From contig OZ234496.1 in NCBI GenBank assembly GCA_965153455.1, forward strand, positions 17,414,304-17,478,303: a stretch of 64,000 bases of DNA, given 5' to 3'. Below, one piece after another: positions 11,640 through 24,500 of this stretch. The stretch's first letter is position 1. Every line of letters begins with the position of its first letter. The position numbers and the translations under genes are program-made. Source of the DNA: Sphagnum compactum (lineage: Eukaryota; Bryophyta; Sphagnopsida; Sphagnales). The notes beneath the pieces were generated by a model. That model saw only the letters and a list, made by a program, of their open reading frames with translations, made no database searches and was not told the origin of the DNA.

Positions 11640-14600
11640 TTATCTTCTCTCTGCTATTGGAAGCAGGTCACTTACAGTTCCCATCAAAGATAGGTTTTTT
11701 TTGTCTGTTGCTGCAATCTGAACACCAACACAATTTCTTTGATTTTCGCAGCATGGGCAAAAAAGGGCCTCATATACACAACCATCCTCCTTCACCCAGA
11801 CTCCACTCTCTGCCTCGCTGTTCCTGCAACCTTGCAGTACCGATGCCCCCTGCCTGTGTATGGATTTTGTGAGTAAGGGATGGCAGGACTCAGAGCTTGT
11901 AATGAACACTGCAACATCAGATCTTTCTGCAAGTGCATTATCACTCTCAATAGACCTGCAAAGCTCCACCAAGTATGCCTTGCAAAGATGCATCTTGTAG
12001 AACTCTAACCCCTTAGTAGCTCTAAAATAAAGGCATCCACATTTTGTGCAGCCAATTTCATACTCCATAAAATCCTCAAATTCACTTCTAGAGCATGAAG
12101 TCCCTACTGTTTCTGTTCTTTCTGTCAAGTTCTCCAAAACACCACTCAATCCTGGCTGACTGTGCTCTGCACAATCTTTACCCTTATCTATGCAGCAGAA
12201 GCTTCTGCTGTTTTCTCCCTTGCCGAAAGCTGTAGCTTTGGTAATATCACAAGCATCTTGCTTGTACTGTAGAGCCACCAGAGTATTCCTGCCACTTGTA
12301 GTCATCAGTTGGACACTGGTAGGAGAACCACTGCCTGTCTCACAAGAAACATTTTGCCTGTATTTTACCTCTGACAAATCATTATCCGCCCCATTGTCAC
12401 AAATCATTTGATCACCTGGCTTTCCCGCAGCCACCCTTCGTTGGGCAGTTGTCACCAAATGATCACTTGCACTATTTGTCCAAGAATCAACATCCCTTAT
12501 GATAGAAACAAAGGATTGTTGCATTTGAGGAATTCTATCTTTCTGTATAGGAATGCTATCTTTCTGTAGAGAAATGCTTGTGTGCAAATTTGGGACTGTA
12601 TCTGTGGCACCCTTTTCAGGACTTGTTCCAAATGTGAACAAATCTTCCTGTACAGGTTGGAAACTTTCTTGACTTACTGGTGTGGGGTGCTCAGACTGCA
12701 CCGTTGGAAATTGAGTGACAGTTCCTGCAACAGTGCTCTTCCCACTGCAATGTGGTGATACACTAACTCGCAAAGGAGTTGGTGCTGGAGAGTGACCTGA
12801 ATTCCACTTACACATTGTGATGCTTGTGCCCTCTTCGGCTGAAGGACTTTCTCCTCTCCGAGAACTGGAAGATTTCTTTTCTTCCTCTGTAACACTACCA
12901 CTCCATGTATCAAGATCAAATGATAGTAGAACCACAGGGGAACCTGGCTTGATAAAATCTGGCCACACATCCCCCTCAAGCTCCACCTCAGTCTGCTGGC
13001 AAGCAGGAGTTTGTGTGGACAAGTGCTCCATGACAAGGTCATTGTTTTGCATCAGAGTGTTACCATTACAGACTGTAAACTGCTCCCCAGACCTGTAGTT
13101 CACAGTACCAGAAAGTCAGCAGCTACAACCTGGAACACCACAGGTCATTTTGGGGCCCTATGCAAACTTCATGGCCAAGAGGCCCTGCAGAAGATACGGT
13201 AACGTAACGGATCTGCATTACTTTCTTAGCCTGAACATCCTAACTGAGGATGATTATATGGAAACACATGCACATTGTGGGATAATACCAGAATAGATAT
13301 GCTGACCACGGTCTGAACAGGGAACAGTATCTGAAGTCACCTAAAATGTCATGAGCAGTACCCTGAATTGAAGTCCATAAGTGGAACTCCTGGAGGATCA
13401 AAGTTGCTTTGTTCTTCCAACTTGCTACTCTTCCTTTTCAGGTTGATTGGAGTTCTTGTGTTTGCAGATGAGAAAGTGATAGGAAGCTTGGGTATCCAAG
13501 TTGATGCCAACTTCCCAACAGTGTTTATGATAGGAACTTGCAGACTTGAAGGTGACACCTGTTTAGTCTTATGCAGAATAAGAACAATTCTTATACTAAC
13601 AATTTTGGCCAGAGAAAAATGAAAAAATTTCTTAAAACATCTTCAAAGACCATCACAATGCACTCACTAAGAAAAAAATTCACCTCAAATTTCTTGAAGA
13701 ATGTTTCCAGTCCTCTCAGGCAGTCTTTGAAGTTATCACATTGTCTGATAGACTTCCGCAGCCATTTTGACATATAATCAATGTTTCCCTGCTTCTTGAA
13801 ACGTTCATCTGCATCAGCACACCCTGATGTACATTACATATGACCATGACTAGTAACCTTTTCCCTTCTACAGCTATTTGGTGACAGTGAAAGAGATATA
13901 GAAATCTGGTGTGTTGAAATTCAGTGAGTGCCTCTAGACCATCTTACCTAGCAGAAGTATGGCACCATAGTCATAGCGATGTCGAATGCAGCGACCTGCA
14001 TAATGAACTGAAGTTGTTAGACTGCTATTATACAGCAATTACTGCTTGGAACATTAGATGAAGTGTGCTCACTCACCTACTGCTTGATTCAAAGCTCGGA
14101 AGGTCTGCTGGCAGTACCACTGATCCCCACTGAGCAGATTTTTGCAAATTCGATTCTCTGTATTATACCGCTTTTTCAAGGTCACTTGAATGTCCTTCCT
14201 GTAAAAAATGACATGCAGTGTTGGCTACCAGCATTTTAGACATCTTACAGGCAGTAAACAAGACAGAAGGACAAGAGAAAAAGAGAGGAATGGAGAATTT
14301 CTGACTTACACATTGGGAAATGGAATGCCAATAACAATCTGTTTCCTCTTGTTAAGTAACATGATGGACTTTTTCAGAAGAAAATCTCAAAACCTCATAA
14401 AATGAAATTAAACTTAATCAAATCCATGTGCACATCAGAAAATGACTTCTGCAACTGGTGACAAAATTTGTTGATTTTTGTTGCAAGCTACAGGAGTAGA
14501 GGTAGCAGAGGTAGCCTTGAAAAGGAGGATACAACAACTCGAGCATTCTTGTCAGAGAAATCAATTCCTTCTGAAACCTGCATTCCATCATCTGAATGTT

Positions 14601-17600
14601 GTCAGCATTGTCTCCAACCAATCAATTAAGACTTGAACACTGTACTCATATCTACAACACTTTGAGATTGGATCCATGCTGCACAATGGTTCAGAACCTA
14701 GCTTCAGGTCAGGTCAATAATCAGGCATTTTTCATTATCAATTGCTCAACATGTCATGTATTCACTAGACCAACTACACAAGACAGGTGGTCACCTGCAT
14801 CATATCATATATCACTCAGAGTAAGGTCCTTTACCTTTCCTCTGCAGACTGCCAGGAATGCAGCACCATGCTCCTTCTGTGCTTGGTGCTCTTTTGACTC
14901 CCCGAATTTAATAGTATGTTTCTGATTTCTTCCCTTGATATTCTTTTTTATTGGTTTGCTGGATGAGTTTATTACTTGGTAGTAGTTATTCAGGACTTGA
15001 TCAAACTGATCACTGCTGCCCTTTGGCTCTGCAATTCACACAAACCACTTACATTGTAAAGAACCACACTGCACACCAGATCTGCTCAATGAATTTTTAA
15101 TATTATAGAACTGTTGAGTATAGTTCACTTGTGAATCCTGAATCCACCTGAGAACCTATTCCATATTTCAGAATGAAGCATGAGAGGTGTTCTTCAGCAT
15201 TGAGGTTTGACAAGGGAAGGTAATGCATTACCTACAAACAGTTGTTTCTCTTCCAAGAGGCGGGTCCACTGTCCAGTAGCTTGCCACCGAGTGCAGAGTT
15301 TGTCCAGGAGCTTAAAACTTGGGAAAAAAATGAGAGCTCCATCAGGTACCACCTTGCAGATCTCCTCCAGCACAGTTCCCAATGCATCCTTACCCATGCA
15401 CATAGCATTCCAAAGCCCATCAACAACAACATGGACTTTGACAAGCAAGTCACAATTGACTATTATACCATTCAGTCAGAGAACTTTGATGAGGTTGCTG
15501 TGTTGCTATAGCATACCTGAAAGGCATATCCATCAGCATTCTTGAAGCTGGCATTGAGAGGCACATTTCCTGGCCCTAGTGACAATGTGGCAGCCCAGAC
15601 CTGTAATTGCAAACAAAAGTAAAAACATAATCTTTGGCTGGACATCCTAAAACATGGAAAGAGTGATGACAGTCATCAATCAACAGTCTTCAAGGCAAAC
15701 AAAAAGCAAGTGCAAGGGATTAGAATTCACAAGAGTAGCTTCTCTCATACCATATGCACCTCCTAACACAAGCAGATAGGTTGCCTGTTAACTACACTTG
15801 TCCTGATAACAGCCATTGATCAACGGTCTAAACTTGACAAATAGCCATCATAAACAATTTCCAAGCAATTTCTCTCCTACACCTAACACCAAAGGGAGCT
15901 ACCTGCTTGTCCATGTCAACTACATGAGATGCTTCCATTTGAATCTCGAAGGGGACTCCAAGCTCAGAGGCAAAAGAATCCATTGGTGACAAGGTCCTGC
16001 ATTACATGAACAGATCAACTTAACATGGGATGTTTGGTTGTTGCTTGTTTGTTTTCTTTATCTTAGGGTCTGCATGTCAAGAGGAGCATGTTGAACTTCA
16101 CGATAAAAGGTGATCATGGTCAAAATTCAGATTTATCATTGATACTGCAGCATTCAACAGGAGGTCATAATTCAGTAATGCAGAACTGCAAATGTTGGCT
16201 GAGAGGATTCCTTCCACATTTTGTTAAGGACATACCCTGAAGTAAGAATAATGGACCGTGCAGCACTAGAAATTTCCTCAAACACAACACCCGGATTTAA
16301 GCACCACAGGCTGATAGAAGTAACCCACCCTGACACGGCCATAGCTGCACAGATGGCTTGAGGAAATAAGTTTCTGCTCAAAATATCATAGGAGGTGCCC
16401 AAGAACTCAACACCATCACACAGACGTTGGAACATCATGCAAACAGAGCATCATATGAATCAGAAGTACCTTCATTACGTTTAACGTACTTCTTCACAAC
16501 CAGCTGATAGTCTCCAACTCGCCGTCCATTGTTACCTAGCATGAACTTGAGTGCACAGAAGAGCCCTGAAGTCTTTGCAAAGTTAGACTTCTGATCATAT
16601 GTCATCCATCACTGAGACAAGCAAATTGTGGCCATGCCCTTATTACTGTACCACATTTCTTTACATCCACTGATTGCCTAGTTTGGCTCCAACAAAGTCC
16701 TTCACTTTCCACTGCAGATCGTATTCTAACACCACATATACACATAAAGTTGCATTTAATAAGTGGACCAACCAAAAGGAATTAATGCTGCCAGGAACCT
16801 CAGACAATCTTGGAATTCTTACCCTCAAGGGCCTTTGCAGCACGCCCACTCAGGTAACTTTTGTCTTCATCTGGATTTGAAGCAGCTCCAACAGCCTGAA
16901 CAGAGTATACCCATAAAATTTCTCAGGGTAAAGAACATGAAGATATTTGCCAAAATTCAACAATTTCAGCTGGACAACTAAAGCTAATTAAATATAATGA
17001 GCCGTGTCTGACCTTATTGGAGCACTCTAGCAAAATGTGAAAGGACTCTGGTGAGATGCCTGCAGATCGTAACTCCCGAACTGCTTCATCACCCCTCCAG
17101 CTGAAATGAAAACATCAGGTTACACAAACAACACCACAATGTAATTATTAACTGTATGAAGTTTCTCCACTTACAAGGGACATTTGTGAAGATCCTATAA
17201 GTCATATGTGATCAACACACTGTAAAAGAATGCAGGTTAAATTAACGAGATTTTTTCGTGGAGTCTAGATCATGGCAGTAAATTAGGGCACCAAAAGGGA
17301 GATGCCAAATGCACAGCTGGCCATATTTGACCATGAAATGATAGAACACTCTGAACTAACAAATGTATCAGAGTGGCTACCTTGGTCTGCCTTACTGCAT
17401 TAATGAACCTGGACACAGTTTACTCACCAAGATGCAAAGTGCTCAAAATCCAATTTTGTTAAGGAGTTTGACTGCTGGTAGATCCATGCTAGCAATTCCT
17501 GCGAGAATCGAATGGCAACTATTGAAGCATTGTACAGTAATTAAAGAAAACAAGGAAATAACTATCATAGGACTAGAGAAAAATGATGGAGATTACTGCA

Positions 17601-20211
17601 AAAAGTCACATTACACACCTGCACCATCTGCAGTAGAGGTGAATAAATGTCAGCTATTTCATCTGGTGTACTCAGCTGCTCAAGCTCCACTCGCATGTCT
17701 GCAGGGAAGCATAACAATATTGGAGCAATTGCAAAACAATCTCTATACAGGCCCATCTATCTTATATGCAGTGTCCAGTGACAGACTTTCACCATGAGAG
17801 TCCATACAAAAGCATACCTTCTAGCATGCTAGTTTCAAGATCCATGCTTCCTGCCTCACGAGCTACATCCTCAATGTTACTGCCAGGAGGAAAGAACTGT
17901 CATCACATTCAAGCAAACATGAACACCAGCCTATCAAGGAACTAGACAGAATAAGGGATTTACTGTATATGCATTTGTGATACCAGTAGATTATGCAATA
18001 GCCAACTCTTTCTTGGGATTAAAAAAATAGACAAGAAAGTGGTAAAGCAATTACTGTGCTTCATCAAGGACAATAATGGCCCCTCTTATATTCACTTCCA
18101 TGGCACTCCGAATAATAGGGTCCAGGATGTAGCTGTAAGGACAGAACACAATTTCTGCCTCAGTTGCCATTTCCCTGGCTGCAAAATATGCACACCCTGC
18201 ACCCCAATTGTACAGAGAGCTTTGTGCTTTCAGAAAACTTCCACTGATGCAGAAAGTGCCATAAATCTTGCAGGTTGCATTGTTTTGCACAAAGGGGCTG
18301 CAAACTACGCCATACATGCAAAATGGAATCTCTCAGCACTCCAGCATCTAGTGTGTATGACTTACCTTTTAATTTGTAGCCCAGGGTGACTAGGTCTTCA
18401 ATATCATGGATTTCATTACTACCTCCCTTTTGAAGAGAAGGGTCAGCCTTCAACCTCGTTACATTCCTGCAGACACTCATTACTGTCACTTCTGATTATT
18501 TACCAATAAGCTTGATCTCCATTTAGTGAAAGAAATGATGGAGGAATGTCAAACCTGATGCACTGTACGACAGACAGTTTGACATCTACTGTCCTTATGT
18601 GCAACCAAATGTGAAAACACTGGATGATTGTGGTAAATGTTAAGGGTTGCCACAAAGTGGATACCCTTCAAATATCATGTGGATCAATTATTACAGATTC
18701 TAAATGAAAGGAAATGTGATTCCTCAGGTTTAGGGCACACTGCAGATGTAAAGCACAGGAGTTTTTCCATAGGACAAAGATGCCAGCTTGCCAAGTAGTT
18801 TGCTCACTTGAATTGAGGACAGCATCGGTGCTCATCTTTCAGTAACTCTTTGCTGCAGCACAGCAGGAAAAGATTCTAATGTTAGTACATCTGGAACTGT
18901 TGTCATTAAGTGGTGATGAACAAGGAGGAGGTCAGAAGCACACCAGTCTTCATCCACATTCTTGTGCTTCAAGACTTGCTTGTTGGTACAGTAATGCTTC
19001 CTTGCTGCCTGCAAATACACAAATATGAGACAGTAATTCAGGTAAAACTTGCCTAGCAAGAGTTTCCATAGCAACTTCATGCTAAACTAAGACTTCGAAG
19101 TTGTAGCTTTGAGGTAGTGAAGAATATGCACAAGATTGTTTGAGGGTTGAATCTTACCAGGACTGCCATGGGGACTCGGTAATTTGTCTTCCGAAACTCT
19201 CGAACCACTTGTGTGATCTGTGAGTGTGTCCTCCTGTGACACAAGAATTTATTTCATTCTACAAGCTCTATTATAAACTGATCCATAAGCACAGTCCAAT
19301 CATGAACAGCACACTGAAGGCAAATTATCACATATTGCTGGAGTGTTCAGTAGTTCCATTTCACAAAGCAAAGTCCTCTCTTGAAGAGGGGCCAAGCTGT
19401 AAAAGAACAAAGTTACTATTATGTTTATCTGAGGCCCTCACGTAGCATAGTAGATTGTTGGCAGCTTCTGTTTCTTAAATGGTTGCTTGCCATGTCTCCC
19501 TCCTTTTGGCTGGTTAATACCAGGGGTGTTCACATTCTCATTTTCAGCTCCTGAAACCAACAACATCTTCTCCCCCATTGTGAAAGGAAACAAAACCTGT
19601 GCCTTGAAGTATCCCACATCCTTCTTCAGATTGGCAATTTTCCTTGTGCTTTAGCTTTGAAAGTCCACAATCACATCGTTCCGCTTGATACCCCACATTC
19701 ACATCAGCTTCTCAGTAGGACATTAATTCTACACAAGACTTGAAAGTAGAAATTGTACATCAAGCTAACATTCTAAAAGAAGCCCCCGTGTTTTGAATGG
19801 GAATGGCGTCGCGATATTGAAAACCAGCATCCACAAACAAGCGGATGGGGCTGAATTACCTGAAACTGCAGCTTCCTCAACGATGAATCCACCACCTACA
19901 ACCTGGGGATCGCCGGGGGGCGGAGGCGGAGGCGGCGGCAATGCTTCATACTGCTGCTGCCAAGCCAGGGTGGCGCAAAGCAACGCCAATGTCTTACCGG
20001 AGCCGGTGGGAGACTCCAGAAGCGCGTTGACACTGCCATCGCCAATGCCCTTGCTACGGGATCGCTCCAAAGCAGCCAGAACCTTTCCCATGTAGGCCAA
20101 CTGCGGCCCATAAGGTTTGTAAGGAAACACCACCTCTATACCACAGATCTTATACTTCTTGCCGTCCCCACCACAAGAATCACTTGCTGCAGCCTGCGGA
20201 TCCACAGCCAT
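11640..20211 (-). CDS. FANCJ: FANCJ/BRIP1-type iron-sulphur DNA helicase
   Basis: Superfamily 2 XPD-like 5'-3' helicase of the Fanconi/BRCA1 pathway, expected in the nucleus for crosslink repair and G-quadruplex unwinding. I placed 25 exons on the - strand: 20211-19860, 19550-19442, 19233-19158, 19008-18944, 18852-18808, 18466-18366, 18196-18055, 17879-17818, 17698-17619, 17498-17428, 17100-17013, 16895-16823, 16565-16470, 16329-16236, 15996-15903, 15600-15517, 15388-15232, 15028-14835, 14577-14533, 14338-14310, 14198-14077, 13995-13948, 13808-13684, 13558-13362, 13092-11640. All junctions are GT-AG and keep frame, giving 1333 aa (human about 1249). Motifs: Walker [10 protein letters not shown] (66-74); [11 protein letters not shown]; Fe-S cysteines 186, 201, 211/212 and 251; DEAH (294-297); [22 protein letters not shown] (from 662); ALNQAVGRCIRH (motif VI, to about 732). 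A 484-residue tail (850-1333) ends in a CxxC...CxxC module. FANCJ is favoured over RTEL1 by HNIEDVARE and SLWCLNP. Single splice sites could be slightly off. Confidence 0.93.
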
Positions 20212-20283
20212 ACCGCAACAAAACAAACAAAAATCTACAACTGGAATCAAGCCCCCCTCTACCCCGTGGGTCTCTCCCTCTCG

Positions 20284-20314
<31 letters not shown>

Positions 20315-20570
20315 CACACACGCAACACACGAAGCTCAAAATGCGAGGGAAACAGAAGAGTCTCATGTTCCCAGCAAGTACCATGTTCCCGCGTTTCGTT
20401 TTGTATGTTTGGCTTTCTTATTAGACGGGGTTTCTTTTCCGTAGTTTTTGGTTCATGTACCCACTCCATGTATGCTTGTCAGGTTTTTTTCTTTTTCTTT
20501 TTTTTTTGGGGGAGTTTTCGAATTCGTCAAAAACTAGCGAATAATTGTTGCAAAGATGCAACAATCTAAA
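20212..20570 (-). promoter_or_regulatory. 5' leader and proximal promoter of FANCJ
   Basis: This is the sequence directly upstream of the helicase start on the - strand. It includes a (GA)14 run (TC on the + strand, 20284-20311), which is common in plant core promoters and leaders. The reading frame is open upstream of the chosen ATG, but only through this low-complexity run. The chosen Met ([10 protein letters not shown]) is the sensible start. No clear TATA box was identified. Confidence 0.45.
20284..20311. repeat. (TC)14 microsatellite
   Basis: Perfect TC run, about 73-100 bp upstream of the helicase start codon (GA on the coding strand). Confidence 0.95.
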
Positions 20571-22040
20571 GATTTTGATTACAAAATTCTAATTTGTTTT
20601 AATTCTCTCATCACCGAACATTGAACCCCTTTACACCAAACACAACATATCTTCCCTAGTTTTTTACTTAATTGAGCAATCTTTACGTCTTTAGACGCAC
20701 TAGGTGGAGAACTACAAATGTTCTTTGAGCTTCATAAGTAGAGGAACAATGGGTGAGGAGTCGTCCTTTTATGAATTCTTAAATGTTCGCTCACCAGCCC
20801 ATTTATTCTAAGTGCTAAAACTACTTTGGGACACTTGCTTTTTACTCTTAATTCAAATGGAAAATAAAATGCTACTTGTTTATTTTTCAAGTATTTTAAT
20901 CTAAAGGTCCACAAAAGTTTCAAAACTATTATTTTTAGTTTTTTAAACTATGAACCTTACATTTTTATTTTTAGAATTCTTAACAAAATGTTCTTACATA
21001 ATAATCGCAAGGCAACTTCCTCATAAAACAATTGAGAAAATAGAAGTTTAGAAAACATTAAAATTATTGGCCAAGGTTGTCAAAATAAGATGAATTAAAA
21101 TTAAAATAATGTCAAAATAACCAAATATCACATGAAATTAAATAAAATAACAATATAAAGAAGTCACAAAAGTTCACATGCTCAAAACTAATCGTGTCTT
21201 GGAAACTATTTCGAAATTCAAGCACATTTTTCACATGTGTGGGAGTATTAGCCACAGAACTCCCAAATGGAATCACTTGAATTTGAAAATTGAAATCTCG
21301 TAATGTTGTGAAATTTTGGAACAAGATTTGAAGAAGTAAACCTTATCAAATTAGGCCATCTTTAAATTATTGGAAAAATTCTTGAAAAATAAAAATTAAA
21401 TGGGGTCACATTCCTTATTTTTAAAATTTTAATACAAACTATAATCATAAGAATGGTCAAAAATCAAACTAACAATTTGATTCCTAACCATTAAAATGTA
21501 CAACAAAAGGATTTTAAGACCTTTATTTAGAACATATGATATATAACATTTGAAATATATTTTCGAACATTACAACTTTGCCTTTAAAGATCTTAATTGG
21601 AATCCATATGTAATGAGCTTGCAAAATAACATGATTCATAGTTTGATAGTTTCAAGAATTGTGGGGATTCTTGTCATGGGAATTTTTGTAATTTTGATGC
21701 AGTCCTAGCTACCATCTTTATATTATACTAATGGGTACCCGTTAATTGTTTCAACCAATTAATAACTCTTGTTGTTGTTCTGTCTGTGTACTATATAAGC
21801 AGTGTTGGGCGAGTATTTGATATGTTGAATAACCTCCACGTTTGGGTATTTGTAAAATGGGAATTAAAACTCGGAGTCAAAGAATCACAAGTTCCGGGTA
21901 TTTGAAAAAAATTCAGAATCAAAGAATCGCTGTCGGTTCTGGTTATTTCAAAAAAACCTCACAGAACTGTCGGGTTTCACGAAAACCTGGAAAAGAAGAG
22001 CCAGGCAGGTTTTTGGGCGGTTATTTTACTTTTACAATTT
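20571..22040. other. AT-rich intergenic DNA, no gene seen
   Basis: Mostly A/T-rich with homopolymer runs. No reading frame over about 100 codons and no recognised domain, RNA gene or element. Confidence 0.55.
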
Positions 22041-22170
22041 GGGATCTGTGTTTCAGGACCTCGACAGACGGACAGACGGGATCTAAGTTTCAAGACCTCG
22101 ACAAACAGACAGACGAGATCTGGGTTTTAGGACATTGACAGACGGACAAACGGGATCTGAGTTTTTGTCC
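22041..22170. repeat. 37-bp tandem repeat, about 3.5 copies
   Basis: Units start at 22041, 22078, 22115 and 22152, exactly 37 bp apart. Each starts like GGGATCTG.GTTT and ends in GACAGACGGACAGAC-like sequence. The repeat is GC-richer than its surroundings. It is open in one frame, but no protein family was recognised. Confidence 0.93.
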
Positions 22171-22447
22171 CCTCGAATTGGTACTTCGAAATTGGCTCCT
22201 CAAATTGACACCTCGACAGACGCACAAACAGACTTAGTACCCACCGTTTGCTTGGTGCGCGATGGCAAGAACGGTGGCGGCGAAGGGAGAGCTTGGAGAA
22301 GAAGACAAGCTGTTCCCTTGGTTTGCTTGGTGCGGCCTCGTTTATATCTAAACTATTTGGTATATTTAGAGGCCGGGCCGGTTCTGCCATAGAAAACAAC
22401 ACTGGAATTGCCGCCATAGCAGACAATTCCAATTACGCCTGTGGGGA

Positions 22448-22492
22448 CTTAGTCTGTCTGTGTGCAGAACGCCCTGTCACAGACAGACTAAG
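22448..22492. repeat. 15-bp perfect inverted repeat
   Basis: Arm 22448-22462 (CTTAGTCTGTCTGTG) is exactly complementary to 22478-22492, with a 15-nt loop. It sits about 280 bp after the 37-bp repeat, inside a GC-richer island (about 22040-22500) that contains an 86-codon reading frame of unknown meaning. It could be one end of a decayed transposon. Confidence 0.88.
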
Positions 22493-22499
22493 CGAATTA

Positions 22500-24500
22500 A
22501 TAGATTAGATTATAGAGAAAATAGTAGTGATTTCACCAAAGTCTAAGCAATGGTGAGTTATGTGCATGTTTATAAATCCCATTATTTTGTCCATGTGGCT
22601 CCAATTTGCACAAAATATCGTCTTTCTTAATTTGTGCGCATTGATCTCATTTAGAATTCAACTTCATGAATTCATTCTACTACCATCCCATAGTTTTCAT
22701 GCTTTCTTTTTTCATGGGAGTTAATGAACACATTTTAGATTTGTGGCTATAAAATTTAAAATGATAATGTTATTTACCCCCAATATCACTTGACAAACCT
22801 AAGGTTGCTTCATTTTTCATTGTTAAGAGTATTCCCCCAATACTATGAAACAATGAGACATGAACCATTTAATTCATTTAATTAAATAATATCATGTTTT
22901 TAATGTGATCAATAAACCACCGGTATCCATCAAAGAAACACAAGATGAAATTTTTGTTGTATAAGTGGTTCCAAGCCTATAATCTAATGTGACGAATACA
23001 CTTTATGCATACATTGTTGGCTAATTTGTCAATCCTTGAAATAATCATTTTTTCAAGATCCATTAAAACTCATTTTTTATACTAATTCAATATTGAATGA
23101 TTCAAGAGTAGTATTATGCTTCCAAAAGTTTAAAGCAATGTTGCTTACTTTTTTTAGCATAAACCATGTATGTTCTTTCACCCATTTGTTGGAAAAATAA
23201 AAGGTTCAAACTATGATTCTTTAATTCAAAAGATTACTTAAAGCTACTAACATGCATTTTCCATTGCTAGAACCACCTCTTTCAATCTATAACCTGGTTG
23301 AATGGGATAAGATTCAATCCTTATATTAGGGCATGCCTCAATGTTTTGTCAGAGATTTTCTTAAGGTCAATTGTTCTCCCATGGGCTTCTTTCTTGATGA
23401 ATCTAGATGGAACTCTTTCAATGTCAAAGGGTCTAGAAATGGTCTGAATCTTTTGAAAGATACACAACAATCCTCATTTTCAGTCAAAAGGTTTTTGAAT
23501 CCAAAATTTTGGAATACAACAAAAGGTTTTTAAGTTCATTTTTTATAATGTCATTGTATTTAATTTTTGGCCAAAAGTATGGAATATAATAGACTTGTGA
23601 GCATTCTAACTTAAAAATAAAAGTGCATCAAGATAGATTTTACATGAGCCTATAAGTTCCATGGGCTTTGTTCGAATAGTCCATAGTAATGTAGGCTCTT
23701 GCCAATTGTTTAATTGGTGAGATGGGCACATTACATCTAAGCAAGTTTACGTCACTCTTCCTATTTGAAACTTTTTGTTGTTGTGTTCAACAATCTTTTG
23801 CAACATAGTCAATCCTCACCCCAGTTCGATATACAACATTTGATAGGTGACTTTTCCTCCTAGATAGGTCTTTCCATTAATAATGGGGCACCAAACTTTC
23901 CATCAAATTTTTGCGTATAAAAACATCCACCTTTTGGTAACACCACTCCACCTCTCCTTTACATGGACCTTTTGTTGTGCTAGCTACCACACCTTTTAAA
24001 TAAACCTACTACAAATTGTTTGTTGGAATTAAAAGTTGAAAGCATTGGAGGTGTCACATTTACATTGATCTTGGATCTTTAATACCCAATCAACATTGGT
24101 GTGTCTAGGTTGATTGAAAAACTTGGTGGTTTGAAAAGTTTTTCAATCTTCCTAGCTCCTTGAAAGTCATGGAGGTTTGGGAATAATTTAGCTTTGGGTC
24201 ATTCAAAAATTGTTTCAAAACCCAAACCATTGTCTCTCAAATAAAGGTGTGTCAATGATCACGGTTTAGACCTGGGGCAGGGTCCTACTTGGTTATTATT
24301 GTTATCTTAATCACAACAAAAAGTATTGTATTATGCAACCATCCAATTTGCAATTACATATTACTATCCATCATTTGTAACTATGTTTTGTAATTTTTAC
24401 AACTAGTAACCATCTTTTTATTTTTACGACTATAATGCAACTATTACATTATACATTTTTTCATATTGACTAAGTTCTTGGGTTTTTCATTTAAGAATAG
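22500..24500. other. intergenic DNA, no gene seen
   Basis: AT-rich sequence with scattered short reading frames (the longest is 66 codons at 23333-23533). Nothing recognisable; possibly a very old retroelement. Confidence 0.5.

Noticed and set aside
16661-16775. A possible FANCJ exon reading [20 protein letters not shown]
   Set aside because: Joining exon 16895-16823 directly to 16565-16470 keeps phase and gives [12 protein letters not shown], which fits the family, whereas including the segment leaves no phase-compatible donor.
18832-18943. Read-through of FANCJ exon 4 past the GT donor
   Set aside because: It runs into a stop after about 40 codons without family motifs; splicing to 18852-18808 restores the conserved cysteines.
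20212-20469. In-frame extension upstream of the FANCJ start
   Set aside because: It reads through the GA microsatellite and has no conserved sequence; the Met at 20211 is the better start.
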